From: an uncultured Collinsella sp.
GTDB taxonomy: Bacteria; Actinomycetota; Coriobacteriia; Coriobacteriales; Coriobacteriaceae
DNA length: 64,000 bases
Direction of reading: 5' to 3'
Assembly: GCA_902465265.1 (NCBI GenBank)
Contig: CABQMF010000007.1
Location: forward strand, 1 to 64,000
Shown here: positions 1-8,236 of the stretch, piece after piece
Numbering within the stretch: position 1 is the first letter of the stretch
How the letters are laid out: each line of letters opens with the position of its first letter
Program-made: the position numbers and the translations under genes
Notes under the pieces: generated by a model
Told to the model about the DNA's origin: nothing
What the model saw: the letters and a program-made list of their open reading frames with translations, nothing else
The model's database searches: none

Positions 1-20
1 GACGAAGGGGCTGGAGAATA

Positions 21-75
21 TCTCGATCTGTAACATCTAACGGCCATAATTCGACCCAACTGCTACAGATTGAGA
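21..75. repeat. Palindromic element, family 1, copy 1
   Basis: The left arm TCTCGATCTGTAACA (21-35) pairs with TGCTACAGATTGAGA (61-75), 13 of 15 positions, around a 25-nt spacer. Two further copies in the window keep the arm sequence and a 24-25 nt spacer. The constant spacing suggests two half-sites for a DNA-binding protein or a REP-like hairpin. I do not recognise the family. Confidence 0.75.
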
Positions 76-101
76 CAAAGGCTGGACGCGGTGCCGAAAG
101 A

Positions 102-156
102 TCTCGATCTGTAACATTTGGCTGCTAAAACCCGGTCTACCTGTTACAGATCGAGA
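102..156. repeat. Palindromic element, family 1, copy 2
   Basis: TCTCGATCTGTAACA (102-116) and TGTTACAGATCGAGA (142-156) form a perfect 15-bp inverted repeat with a 25-nt spacer. It starts 81 bp after copy 1 and ends 150 bp before the amidohydrolase start codon. Confidence 0.8.
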
Positions 157-306
157 CATTTCCCGGATGTCGTTGGGGTGGGACTGCAGCGCATTCCGTT
201 CCCCGCATCTCCTCCTTTCTCCGTTAACCGATATGTCCGTAGCAACCCTGCCACGCTGGGCGATAATGGACAAATGTTCAAGTTAATCGTGAGGGAGGAG
301 CTCGAT

Positions 307-1677
307 ATGGCGACTGCCGATCGTTCCACGCTGTTTATCAATGCGACCGTCCTGGATGGCTCGGAGTATATGGAGCCGCAGTCCGACATGGCCGTGGCCG
401 TCGAGCGCGGCATCATTACCTGGATGGGACCGAGTGCCGTGGCCCAAGCTCCGACAGGTGCCGAGGTCATCGACCTGGCAGGGGCGTATCTCATGCCAGG
501 CCTCATCAATATGCACGTGCATCTGTGCGGTTCGGGCAAACCGGTTTCGGCGGGCGATGCGGGCGCGCTGATGAAGAAGCTCGATAATCCGGTGGGCCGC
601 GCCATCGTTCGCCACATCCTCAAAGGCAGTGCCCAGCAGCAGTTGGCAAGCGGCGTGACCACGGTGCGCGGCGCGGGTGACCCGCTGTTTGCCGATATCG
701 CCGTACGCGATGCTATCGATGCCGGCAAGTACCAAGGCCCTCGCTTGGTGGCGCCGGGAACGGGCGTCACAGTGCCGGGTGGCCATGGCGCGGGGCTGTT
801 CGCGCAGGTCGCCAATACCCCCGCCGAGGCGGCCGAACAGGTGCGCGACCTGTATGCGCGCGGTGCCGACGTCATCAAGCTGTTCGTGACGGGTGGCGTG
901 TTCGATGCGACCGAGGTGGGCGAGCCGGGCGTGCTGCGCATGCCGGTCGAGGTTGCCGCTGCGGCGTGCAAGGCTGCCCACGACGTGGGGCTGCCGGTCA
1001 TGGCCCATGTCGAGAGCACCGAGGGCGTGAAGGCCGCGCTTCGGGCCGGCGTCGATACGATCGAGCACGGCGCTCCGTTGACGCCCGAGATTCTGGAGCT
1101 GTACCGCGGCGCCGCGGGAACACAGCTCGAGGGACGCGCGCCGAGCGTGACCTGCACGATCAGCCCTGCACTGCCGTTTGTACTGCTCGATCCGGAGAAG
1201 ACTCATTCGACCGACACGCAAAAGAAGAACGGCGACATCGTGTGCTCGGGCATCATCGAGAGCGCCCGTGCCGCACTGGAAGCTGGCGTTAAGGTGGGCC
1301 TGGGCACGGATTCAAGCTGTCCGTTCGTGACGCAGTACGACACGTGGCGCGAGGTGGCCCATTTTGCCAAGTACGTGGGCGTGAGCAATGCGTTTGCGCT
1401 GCACACGGCCACGCAGGTCAATGCTGAGCTACTGGGCCTGGGTGACGAGACCGGTACGATCGAGTGCGGCAAGGCGGCCGACATTTTGGTGACGCGCGAG
1501 AACCCGCTCGATGACCTGCGTGCTCTGCGTGAGCCAATGCACGTGATGTGCCGCGGCAACCTGGTGCGCAAGCTCAAGGTGAAGCGCATTCCCGAGGTGG
1601 ACGCCGAGCTCGACACGATTATGGCCATGCCGGCCGAGGCGCTGGCCGAGGAGCTGGCTCGCGACGGCGTGGCATAG
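307..1677 (+). CDS. Metal-dependent amidohydrolase (imidazolonepropionase/prolidase-like)
   Basis: A 456-residue cytosolic hydrolase of the amidohydrolase superfamily, the group including imidazolonepropionase-like and Xaa-Pro dipeptidase-like enzymes. Visible metal-site residues are the H70-V-H72 motif after a beta-rich N-terminal domain, K191 in VIKLF (the usual carboxylated lysine), H234 in VMAHVES, H254 in TIEHG and D335 in GLGTDSS. All ligands are present, so it should be active on a cyclic amide or peptide bond; the substrate cannot be told. The start is set at the ATG just after a strong GAGGGAGGAG site; the frame is open further upstream, but that part crosses a palindrome and lacks a ribosome site. 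The gene appears monocistronic and ends before a terminator. Confidence 0.88.
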   Translation: MATADRSTLFINATVLDGSEYMEPQSDMAVAVERGIITWMGPSAVAQAPTGAEVIDLAGAYLMPGLINMHVHLCGSGKPVSAGDAGALMKKLDNPVGRAIVRHILKGSAQQQLASGVTTVRGAGDPLFADIAVRDAIDAGKYQGPRLVAPGTGVTVPGGHGAGLFAQVANTPAEAAEQVRDLYARGADVIKLFVTGGVFDATEVGEPGVLRMPVEVAAAACKAAHDVGLPVMAHVESTEGVKAALRAGVDTIEHGAPLTPEILELYRGAAGTQLEGRAPSVTCTISPALPFVLLDPEKTHSTDTQKKNGDIVCSGIIESARAALEAGVKVGLGTDSSCPFVTQYDTWREVAHFAKYVGVSNAFALHTATQVNAELLGLGDETGTIECGKAADILVTRENPLDDLRALREPMHVMCRGNLVRKLKVKRIPEVDAELDTIMAMPAEALAEELARDGVA

Positions 1678-1684
1678 GTGTGAC

Positions 1685-1753
1685 AAAGGGACGGTCCCTA
1701 TGCCGCGTTCAAAAAAGCCGAGGTCTCAACACGAGGCCTCGGCTTTTATTTTG
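1685..1753. terminator. Rho-independent terminator, probably bidirectional
   Basis: AAAGCCGAGG (1714-1723) pairs with CCTCGGCTTT (1737-1746), with A-rich sequence on the left and TTTTATTTTG on the right. It can end the amidohydrolase transcript and the leftward zinc-ribbon gene. A small palindrome AGGGACGGTCCCT of the GGGACGG type lies just before it at 1687-1699. Confidence 0.8.
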
Positions 1754-1769
1754 TCCTATGGTGTAGCGG

Positions 1770-2243
1770 CTAGGAGCGCGTTTCCATCTTGGCGTGGCAC
1801 TTGGGGCAAGTGACGCGGATCTTGCCCTTACCCTTGGGGACGGACAGCATCTGACCGCAGTTGGGGCACTTGAGGTACGCCGTGGTCTTGCGGCCCTTCC
1901 ACATCTTCTTGGCCGTGCGCTTGGCACGCTCAAAGTCTTCCTTGCTGGTGCCGGCCGCGCGCGAGGCGTTGGCAGCTGCGGCGCCGCCGCCCAAGCTGGC
2001 GACGAACTTGCCTAGGCCGGGGACGTTAGCGGTCGCCGTGACAAAGGCCTCGTTCTCCTTGCGGCGCGCGTCGATATTTTTGGACAGGCCGCGCAGCACG
2101 CCGAGCACGATTACGGCGATGGCGATCCAGCTGAGCCACTGGATACGGGCCATCGATCCGATCATCGCGATGACGATTCCGGCAAAGCCCATCACGATGG
2201 TGAGCTCATCGGCGCCGTTGCGACCCTTCATAAAGTCATTCAT
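1770..2243 (-). CDS. Zinc-ribbon membrane protein of unknown function
   Basis: A 157-residue protein. Residues about 10-50 form two hydrophobic segments (IVMGFAGIVIAMIG and WLSWIAIAVIVLGVL), followed by a charged linker and a basic, Ala/Gly-rich stretch. The C-terminus is a CPNCG...CPKC zinc ribbon. The start is the ATG preceded by AAAGG; the longer frame upstream runs through an intergenic repeat and is not used. This is a membrane-tethered protein with a cytosolic metal or nucleic-acid binding finger; no function is assigned. It follows csoR on the same strand but is separated by 147 bp with a hairpin, so it is probably a separate unit. Confidence 0.7.
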   Translation of the reverse strand: MNDFMKGRNGADELTIVMGFAGIVIAMIGSMARIQWLSWIAIAVIVLGVLRGLSKNIDARRKENEAFVTATANVPGLGKFVASLGGGAAAANASRAAGTSKEDFERAKRTAKKMWKGRKTTAYLKCPNCGQMLSVPKGKGKIRVTCPKCHAKMETRS

Positions 2244-2299
2244 GCAGAACTGCCTTTCATTCGATATGCTGCACGCCTTTATACCCGATTTAGAGCAAA

Positions 2300-2346
2300 G
2301 GGGACAGGTTAATCTGCACCAATGTGGTGCAGACGTACCCGTCCCC
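2300..2346. repeat. Nested hairpin of the GGGGAC/GTCCCC type
   Basis: An inner perfect inverted repeat TCTGCACCA/TGGTGCAGA (2313-2321 and 2325-2333) sits inside outer arms GGGGAC (2300-2305) and GTCCCC (2341-2346). It lies between csoR and the zinc-ribbon gene and could act as a terminator or processing stem. It resembles other GGGAC-containing intergenic elements in this window. Confidence 0.6.
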
Positions 2347-2390
2347 GGAACACCAAGATGGCGCAAAGCAGTTTGTCCCCAATGCCCCAA

Positions 2391-2663
2391 TTACTTGGAG
2401 AGCTTGTCGACGACGCGTTCGATCTCGGCGAGCTTGGCGGCTTTGAGGTCTTCGTCGCCCGATTCAATTGCCGAAGTCACGCAGCCCTCAATGTGAGCCT
2501 TGAGCACATCGGCGTTGATGCGCGCAATGAGCGCCTGCGTTGCCATGAGCTGCGTGGAAATATCGACGCAGTAGCGGTCCTCCTCGACCATCCGCAGGAT
2601 GCCGTCGATCTGACCGCGCGCCGTCTTGAGCATGCGGGTCACCGATTTATGGTCTGCCATCAT
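2391..2663 (-). CDS. csoR: Copper-sensing transcriptional repressor, CsoR family
   Basis: A 90-residue all-helical regulator of the CsoR/RcnR (DUF156) family. The Cu(I) ligand set of CsoR is visible: C32 in YCVD, H57 and C61 in HIEGC. In the family, apo-protein binds a GC-rich palindrome and copper releases it. It is the last gene of the leftward copA-copZ-csoR group, and a matching palindrome lies in the copA promoter, so autoregulated copper control of the group is a sound inference. A GAGG ribosome site precedes two adjacent ATG codons; either could be the start. Confidence 0.92.
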   Translation of the reverse strand: MMADHKSVTRMLKTARGQIDGILRMVEEDRYCVDISTQLMATQALIARINADVLKAHIEGCVTSAIESGDEDLKAAKLAEIERVVDKLSK

Positions 2664-2711
2664 GGCGAGTCCTCGTTTCTGGTCGATGGAGTCGAATGCC
2701 TCTGACAGCTG

Positions 2712-2933
2712 CTATGCGGCGGTCACGGACAGGGCGTGGAACTTCTCACCGGCGCCCTCGACGGCGGCAGCGAGCTGCTCGGCGGTCACGGTGTCGGCGC
2801 ACTCCACCTGTACGGTCTGAGTCTCGTGATCGGCATCGGCGTCGGTCACGCCGGCAACGTTGAGCAGTGCCGTCTCGACCGTAGCGTCGCAGTGGCCGCA
2901 CATAAGGCCGGAAGTCTTAATTGTGTAATGCAT
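2712..2933 (-). CDS. copZ: Copper chaperone, heavy-metal-associated (HMA) domain protein, CopZ-like
   Basis: A 73-residue single-domain HMA protein with the metal motif MCGHC near residue 12. It should carry Cu(I) in the cytosol to the copA-encoded pump or to CsoR. The domain follows the usual beta-alpha-beta-beta-alpha-beta pattern. The start is the ATG preceded by AGAGAGG; a longer frame upstream crosses a hairpin repeat and is rejected. It lies between copA and csoR on the same strand. Confidence 0.9.
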   Translation of the reverse strand: MHYTIKTSGLMCGHCDATVETALLNVAGVTDADADHETQTVQVECADTVTAEQLAAAVEGAGEKFHALSVTAA

Positions 2934-2962
2934 GGATATTCCTCTCTGTTGTGTCGGCTTTC

Positions 2963-3048
2963 CCAGGCACCCGACCTTGACCTTCAAGCCGTCGCTCGCG
3001 TACCAAAGTACGCGTCGCTCCTCTTTCAGGTCAATCTCGGGCACCTGG
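2963..3048. repeat. Hairpin element, family 2, copy A
   Basis: A centre of 37 nt (2991-3027), itself containing the stem GCGTAC/GTACGC, is flanked by self-complementary arms: CCAGGCACCCGACCTTGACC before and GGTCAATCTCGGGCACCTGG after, 16 of 20 positions paired. The centre matches 48730-48766 at 33 of 37 positions, while the arms differ between copies. It lies between copA and copZ. Confidence 0.75.
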
Positions 3049-3080
3049 AAAACCCGTTCTAAATGGACTTAATGGTGAGC

Positions 3081-5423
3081 CTATTTTGCCACTTTCGGAT
3101 TAAAGGTTCGCAGGCGCAGAGCATTGCTTACGACGCACACGCTCGACAGGCTCATGGCTGCAGCGCCAAACATCGGTGAGAGCTGCCATCCGGTGAGCGG
3201 GAAGAACACGCCCGCCGCCAGCGGAATGCCGATGCCGTTGTAGAACAACGCCCAGAACAGGTCCTGCTTGATGTTGCGAATCGTGGCACGCGACAGCTCG
3301 ATGGCACGGGCGACGTCCACGAGGTCGCTGCGCATGAGTACCACGTCGGCGCCCTCCTTGGCGATGTCGGCGCCGGTGCCGATGGCAAGACCAACGTCGG
3401 CGCGCGCCAGGGCGGGGGAGTCGTTGATGCCGTCGCCCACCATGGCGACCTTGCCGCCTGCATCCTGCAGTTTGCGCACGTGGCGTTCCTTGTCGGCGGG
3501 CAGGACGTCGGCGATAACCTGTTCGCTGGTGAGTCCCACGCGGCGGGCGATGGCCTCGGCCGTCACGCGGTTGTCGCCGGTGAGCATGCGCACATCGACG
3601 CCGAGCTTGCGGAGCGCGACGATTGCCTCGGCACTCGTTTCCTTGACCTCGTCGGCCACGGCGATGGTGCCAACAAGCTCGCCGTTCCTGGCAAAGAACA
3701 GCGGCGTTTTGCCCTCGGTGGTAAATTGCTCGGCAAGACCGGCGGGCACCTCCGCGCCCAGCTCGTTCATCAGGCGCACGTTGCCGGCAGCGATGACGTT
3801 TTGTCCCTCGCGCGCTGTAACGCCTCGTCCAGGCACGGCGGCAAAGTCCTCGACCATGCGCGCTACGATTCTACGCGCTTCGCACTCGGCCATAATCGCC
3901 TCGGCCAGCGGGTGCTCGCTCGAGCGCTCCAGCGCGGCGGCCAGCTTGAGCAGCGCCTTTTCGCTCATGGCGGGCGAGTCGTCAGCGCGCGTGGCTACCA
4001 CGATATCGGTCACGGCGGGCTTGCCGCGGGTGACCGTGCCCGTCTTATCGAGCACCACGGTGCCCACGCTGCGTAGGCTTTCCAGCGCCTCGGCACTTTT
4101 GAACAGGATGCCCATCTCGGCGCCCTTGCCGGTGCCCACCATAATGGCGACGGGTGTGGCCAGGCCGAGCGCGCACGGACAACTGATCACCAGCACAGCG
4201 ACAGCGGAAGTGAGCGCCTCGTTGATGCTGCCGGTGAGCGCCATCCACGCCACAAAAGTCACGGCCGAGATTACAAACACCACGGGCACAAACACACCGG
4301 CGACCTTATCGGCCAGGCGGGCGATAGGCGCCTTGGTGGCATTGGCGTCCTCGACGAGCTGGATGATCTTGGCAAGCGACGTGTCGGCGCCCACGCGTGT
4401 GGCGCGGAAGGTAAACGAGCCAGTGCGGTTGACGGTGGCGGCGTTGACGGTATCGCCGACGGTTTTCTCCACGGGGATGGACTCGCCGGTGAGCGCGCTC
4501 TCGTCCACGGCCGACGCGCCCTCGAGCACCACGCCGTCGACAGGGATAGACTCGCCGGGGCGCACGCGCAGCATCTGCCCGGGAAGGATACTGTCGACGT
4601 CCACAGTGGTCTCGGTGTCGTCGTTGGTCACGACGGTCGCGGTCTTGGGTGCCAGGTCGATGAGAGCCTCGATAGCGCCACCGGTTTTGGACTTGCTGCG
4701 CGTCTCGAGGTATTTGCCCACGGTGACGAGCGACAGGATGGTGCCGGCGCTCTCGAAGTACAGGTTGTCCATGCTCGTCATCATGGCCTCGTGCACCTGA
4801 CCCGTGGCCAGCTGGTCGGCCATGATAAACATGGCATAGAGCGACCAGGCGATCGACGCGGTGGCGCCCACGGCAATAAGGGCGTCCATGGTGGGCGCGC
4901 CGTGCACGAGTGATTTGAAGCCGTTGATAAAGTACGCGTCGTTGACATAGACGATGGGGACGAGCAGGACAAGCTCGGTGAGGGCGAGCGTCATGCTGTG
5001 GATGTGGTCGGTGAAGATGCCGGGCAGCGGCCAGCCGAGCATGTGTCCCATGCCTATGTAGAACAGCGGAATGAGAAAGATGATTGAGATGATGAGACGG
5101 GTGCGCATGGCGGAGGCAGTGGCCTCCAGCTTTTTGGTCGGCGACTCCATATGGGCGGCGCCGGACCTGGCTTGCGCGCTGCCACTTGAGCCGGCGGCAT
5201 CGGTGCCCGTGCTGACGGGCGAGGCCGAATAACCCGCGCGATCGACGGCGGTGCAGATGTCATCGGGGCTGACCTGCGCGGGGTCATAGTCCACCAGCAT
5301 GGAGCCGGCGAGCAGGTTGACGGCGACGCTTTGGACGCCGTCGAGCTTGCTGACGGCACGGTCCACATGCGCCTGGCAGGCGGCGCACGTCATGCCGCCC
5401 ACGTCAAACTTATCTTGAGCCAT
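3081..5423 (-). CDS. copA: Copper-translocating P-type ATPase
   Basis: A 780-residue P1B-type ATPase that exports Cu(I) across the cytoplasmic membrane. In order: one N-terminal HMA domain with GGMTCAAC (C13, C16), a long linker, membrane helices, the TGES actuator motif, the transmembrane CPC metal site in SCPCALG at about residue 414, the phosphorylation loop DKTGT at about residue 457, and the hinge motif GDGINDSPAL. All hallmark residues are present and the length is normal. The start has an AAAGGAG site. It is first in the copA-copZ-csoR group, whose promoter overlaps a CsoR-like palindrome. Confidence 0.95.
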   Translation of the reverse strand: MAQDKFDVGGMTCAACQAHVDRAVSKLDGVQSVAVNLLAGSMLVDYDPAQVSPDDICTAVDRAGYSASPVSTGTDAAGSSGSAQARSGAAHMESPTKKLEATASAMRTRLIISIIFLIPLFYIGMGHMLGWPLPGIFTDHIHSMTLALTELVLLVPIVYVNDAYFINGFKSLVHGAPTMDALIAVGATASIAWSLYAMFIMADQLATGQVHEAMMTSMDNLYFESAGTILSLVTVGKYLETRSKSKTGGAIEALIDLAPKTATVVTNDDTETTVDVDSILPGQMLRVRPGESIPVDGVVLEGASAVDESALTGESIPVEKTVGDTVNAATVNRTGSFTFRATRVGADTSLAKIIQLVEDANATKAPIARLADKVAGVFVPVVFVISAVTFVAWMALTGSINEALTSAVAVLVISCPCALGLATPVAIMVGTGKGAEMGILFKSAEALESLRSVGTVVLDKTGTVTRGKPAVTDIVVATRADDSPAMSEKALLKLAAALERSSEHPLAEAIMAECEARRIVARMVEDFAAVPGRGVTAREGQNVIAAGNVRLMNELGAEVPAGLAEQFTTEGKTPLFFARNGELVGTIAVADEVKETSAEAIVALRKLGVDVRMLTGDNRVTAEAIARRVGLTSEQVIADVLPADKERHVRKLQDAGGKVAMVGDGINDSPALARADVGLAIGTGADIAKEGADVVLMRSDLVDVARAIELSRATIRNIKQDLFWALFYNGIGIPLAAGVFFPLTGWQLSPMFGAAAMSLSSVCVVSNALRLRTFNPKVAK

Positions 5424-5467
5424 GGCTTCTCCTTTCTGTAGTTCGGTGTTGGAATTGTTAACCTGCT

Positions 5468-5506
5468 GATACTATACACCCATACCCCCTGGGGGTGTCC
5501 AGTGAG
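5468..5506 (-). promoter_or_regulatory. copA promoter with CsoR-type operator
   Basis: On the minus strand TGGACA and TATAGT are separated by 19 bp, and the spacer holds the GC-rich palindrome ATACCCCCTGGGGGTGT (5482-5498). A CCCC/GGGG palindrome overlapping a promoter is the established form of CsoR operators, and csoR is in the operon. The operator call is firmer than the exact promoter boxes. Confidence 0.7.
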
Positions 5507-5572
5507 GAGAAAAATGTATGAGATTCCATTGCAGATGAGGGTGGCCGCTCAATCGTTGGCAGTCCCTGTCAG

Positions 5573-5632
5573 ACATCTCAATCTGTAACATCTAGCAGGA
5601 AAATGACCTATAACTGTTACAGATTGAGATGT
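5573..5632. repeat. Palindromic element, family 1, copy 3
   Basis: ACATCTCAATCTGTAACA (5573-5590) and TGTTACAGATTGAGATGT (5615-5632) are a perfect 18-bp inverted repeat with a 24-nt spacer, the longest of the three family members. It lies between the divergent copA and helicase genes. Confidence 0.85.
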
Positions 5633-5913
5633 TGCTCGGCGTGGGAGTCTCTGTGCGATCCCAGACCCCGTCATCTGTGGTTTACGTGGGGGCATACGGA
5701 GTACGGGTATACTAACCGGCGGCGAATCTGCTCCATCGCTTAGGGCCGCTGCGTCTGGACGGCGCGTGATAGGGCTGCCAAAGCGATCGCCAGCGTGCTG
5801 AGCAACGTCCTCTCTGTGCGCACCTGTTTTTGTATGTATTAGCGCACTACCAAGCACGCCCCGCGCGGCCGCATGCCGTGCCCATAACGCGTGCAGATAA
5901 GGAACAACAACAT

Positions 5914-8028
5914 ATGCGTAATTCTGTATCTGACGTCACCGACGCCGAGATTCTGGACGAGACCCGCGAGGCCATGACCCAGGCTGCCTTCGATGCGGCC
6001 GACGAGGCCAGCGCCGCCGAGGCCGTCGAGTCCGCTACCGAGAGCCTGCCCGCCTTTGACGAGCTGGGTCTTTCGGACGAGATGCTTCGTGCTATCGAGA
6101 ACCTGGGCTACACGGCGCCCACGCCCGTGCAGGCCGGCTCGATCCCCGTGGTGCTCGAGGGCCGCGACCTGCTTGCCGCCGCTCAGACCGGCACCGGCAA
6201 GACGGCCGCCTTCTTGCTGCCGACCATGAACAACCTGGAGCACATCGCTCCGCCCAAGCCCGTGCGCGAGCGCGGCGGCCGCAACCGCCGTCGCGGCGCC
6301 AAGAAGCCCGAGGGCAACGGCCGCGGCCCCGTGATGCTCGTCATCACCCCCACGCGCGAGCTTGCCCAGCAGATCGACGAGGTCGCGAGCAAGATTGCCG
6401 ACGTCACCGGCCATGTTGCCGTGACCGTCGTGGGCGGCGTGAGCTACAAGCCGCAGACCGCGGCGCTCAAGTATGGCTGTGACATCCTGGTCGCCACGCC
6501 GGGCCGTCTGGTCGACTTGATCGAGCAGGGCGCCTGCCACCTGAACGAGGTCAAGGTGCTGGTGCTGGACGAGGCCGACCGCATGCTCGATATGGGCTTT
6601 TTGCCCGCCGTCCGTCGCATTGTGCGCGAGACGCCGGCCGAGCGTCAGACGCTGCTGTTCTCGGCCACGCTCGACGAGGAGGCCGTGGGCGAGATCACCG
6701 ACCTGGTGAGCGACCCGGCACGCGTGGAGATCGCGCCCGCCACGTCGACCGCCGACACCGTCGACCAGTTTGTATTCCCGGTGTCCATTGAGGCCAAGAA
6801 CAACCTGCTGCCCGAGTTCCTCAAGAAGGAGGGTCCGGAGCGCACCATCGTCTTTATGCGCACCAAGCACCGCGCTGACAGCTGCTGCCGTCGCTTGGAG
6901 CGTAAGGGCATCAAGGCCGCCGCGATTCATGGCAACCGCAGCCAGGCGCAGCGCGAGCGCGCGCTTTCGGCCTTCCGCGACGGCACCGTCGACGTACTGG
7001 TGGCGACCGACGTGCTCGCCCGCGGCATCGACATCAGCGACGTGCGCTACGTCGTGAACTTTGACGTGCCGGCCGAGCCGACCGACTACATCCACCGTAT
7101 TGGCCGTACGGGACGTGCCGGCGAGCTGGGCTGGGCCATCACGTTTGTGACCGAGCAGGATGTCGATGAGTTCTACGAGATCGAGAAGCTCATGGACAAG
7201 ACGGCCGACATCTACGAGGCCGGCGACCTGCATGTGGGTCCCAACCCGCCCGCGGTTGACCCTGAGCGCGACCCTGCGGCCTTCAAGGTGAAGAAGAAGA
7301 CCAAGTGCGGCAAGTCCAAGAGCAAGAAGAAGCTTGAGCAGGCACGTCGCGACGGCAAGCGCAACGGCGACGATTACGGCGACGTAGCTGGTCGTTCCAA
7401 CCGCGGTCGCGACGAGCGCCGCGGCGACGGCGAGCGTCCGAGCCGTCCCAAGCGCGGCGGTAAGACCCGCGTGCGCGAGGGCGTTCAGGCTCGCGTGGAC
7501 GAGGCTGTGGAGAGCGTGGCCCGCGAGGTGGCTGCCGAGGAGCGCGGCGGTGCTGGTGCCGTTGAGCAGGCCCCGCGCGGCAACCGTGCCGAGCGCCGTG
7601 CCAAGCAGTTCCAGGGTGAGGCGCATCGCCGTCGCCGCGAGGACGAGGACCGCGGCGGCCGTCGTCGTGTTGAGCGCGAGGGCGAGGGCCGCGGTTCGCG
7701 CGGAGGCCGCGAGGGCGGCCGCGGCACTGAGCGTCGTGAAGGCGCCCGCGGCAACGGTGGCCGCAGTGGCGCCGGTCGTTCGAATGAGTCGCGCGATCGT
7801 CGCGACCCGCGTGCCAGCCGCGATCGTCGCGATGACTGGCGTAACTACGACGACACCCGCGAGGAGCGCCGTGGCGGCTATCGCGGCGGGCGTGGCGGCA
7901 ACCAGGCCGGCTCCCGCGGCGGTCGTGCCGGCGGTCGCGATAACCGTGGCAGCTACGGTAACGGCCGTGGCGGCAAGCGCGGTGGCAGCTCCCGTCGCCC
8001 CGGTGACGGCGGCGGCAAGCGCAAGTAA
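5914..8028 (+). CDS. DEAD-box ATP-dependent RNA helicase with long basic C-terminal tail
   Basis: A 704-residue RNA helicase. Motifs in order: Q-motif region ending in PTPVQ (about 69-73), motif I AQTGTGKT (90-97), PTRELAQQ, DEAD in VLDEADRMLD, SAT, then RGID and HRIGRTGR in the second RecA-like domain. From about residue 455 to the end is a low-complexity tail rich in Arg, Gly, Asp and Lys with RGG/RGR repeats, probably disordered and RNA-binding. The role is likely mRNA or ribosome remodelling, as in CshA/DeaD proteins. The ATG at 5914 is preceded by AAGGAAC; an upstream extension of 28 codons is judged untranslated leader. A strong terminator follows. Confidence 0.92.
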   Translation: MRNSVSDVTDAEILDETREAMTQAAFDAADEASAAEAVESATESLPAFDELGLSDEMLRAIENLGYTAPTPVQAGSIPVVLEGRDLLAAAQTGTGKTAAFLLPTMNNLEHIAPPKPVRERGGRNRRRGAKKPEGNGRGPVMLVITPTRELAQQIDEVASKIADVTGHVAVTVVGGVSYKPQTAALKYGCDILVATPGRLVDLIEQGACHLNEVKVLVLDEADRMLDMGFLPAVRRIVRETPAERQTLLFSATLDEEAVGEITDLVSDPARVEIAPATSTADTVDQFVFPVSIEAKNNLLPEFLKKEGPERTIVFMRTKHRADSCCRRLERKGIKAAAIHGNRSQAQRERALSAFRDGTVDVLVATDVLARGIDISDVRYVVNFDVPAEPTDYIHRIGRTGRAGELGWAITFVTEQDVDEFYEIEKLMDKTADIYEAGDLHVGPNPPAVDPERDPAAFKVKKKTKCGKSKSKKKLEQARRDGKRNGDDYGDVAGRSNRGRDERRGDGERPSRPKRGGKTRVREGVQARVDEAVESVAREVAAEERGGAGAVEQAPRGNRAERRAKQFQGEAHRRRREDEDRGGRRRVEREGEGRGSRGGREGGRGTERREGARGNGGRSGAGRSNESRDRRDPRASRDRRDDWRNYDDTREERRGGYRGGRGGNQAGSRGGRAGGRDNRGSYGNGRGGKRGGSSRRPGDGGGKRK

Positions 8029-8058
8029 CATACGTGTCGCCCGCTAGAGCGAAGTGAG

Positions 8059-8097
8059 CCAAGGGCCCCGAGCAACTACGCTCGGGGCCCTTTTTGG
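8059..8097 (+). terminator. Rho-independent terminator of the helicase gene
   Basis: AAGGGCCCCGAG (8061-8072) pairs with CTCGGGGCCCTT (8081-8092), followed by a T run. Confidence 0.92.
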
Positions 8098-8138
8098 TGC
8101 AAAGGGGTCAGAGCAAGGAGTGTCCCCAAGTGCTGCCT

Positions 8139-8212
8139 AAATACCGTTTATCGGAGAAAAAATACCGTTCGCCGGTCATAATGATTGTTCCGGCTTTGGG
8201 CTTGTCTACAAT
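8139..8212 (+). promoter_or_regulatory. PTS operon promoter with two upstream direct repeats
   Basis: AAATACCGTT occurs at 8139-8148 and again at 8160-8169, a 21-bp period equal to two helical turns, which suits a protein binding one face of the DNA. A plausible promoter follows: TTGTTC (8185-8190), 16 bp, TACAAT (8207-8212). Identity of the binding protein is unknown. Confidence 0.5.
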
Positions 8213-8236
8213 AACCCCCGTAAAAGAAATGCGGAA

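Larger units (their letters stand above)
1..306. other. Intergenic region with two palindromic elements upstream of the amidohydrolase gene
   Basis: No credible gene is seen here. The stretch holds two copies of the palindrome described in the separate repeat entries, then about 150 bp leading to the next start codon. A GATAAT hexamer at 262-267 could be a -10 box, but no convincing -35 box lies at normal distance. A strong ribosome binding site, GAGGGAGGAG, lies at about 291-300. Confidence 0.5.
5424..5913. other. Divergent intergenic region between copA and the DEAD-box helicase gene
   Basis: This 490-bp gap holds the copA promoter/operator, a family 1 palindrome, and a likely helicase promoter: TATACT at about 5707-5712, with no good -35 box. 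If that promoter is right, the helicase mRNA has a leader of about 195 nt. Long leaders are common for RNA-helicase genes, but no known riboswitch was recognised here. Confidence 0.5.

Noticed and set aside
118..306. N-terminal extension of the amidohydrolase
   Set aside because: It would translate through a palindrome and has no ribosome site; the ATG at 307 has a strong one and matches family length.
5839..8031. A 730-codon open frame on the strand opposite the DEAD-box helicase
   Set aside because: It is an Ala/Leu/Val/Gly-rich shadow of GC-rich codons; the plus-strand frame has all helicase motifs, a ribosome site and a terminator.
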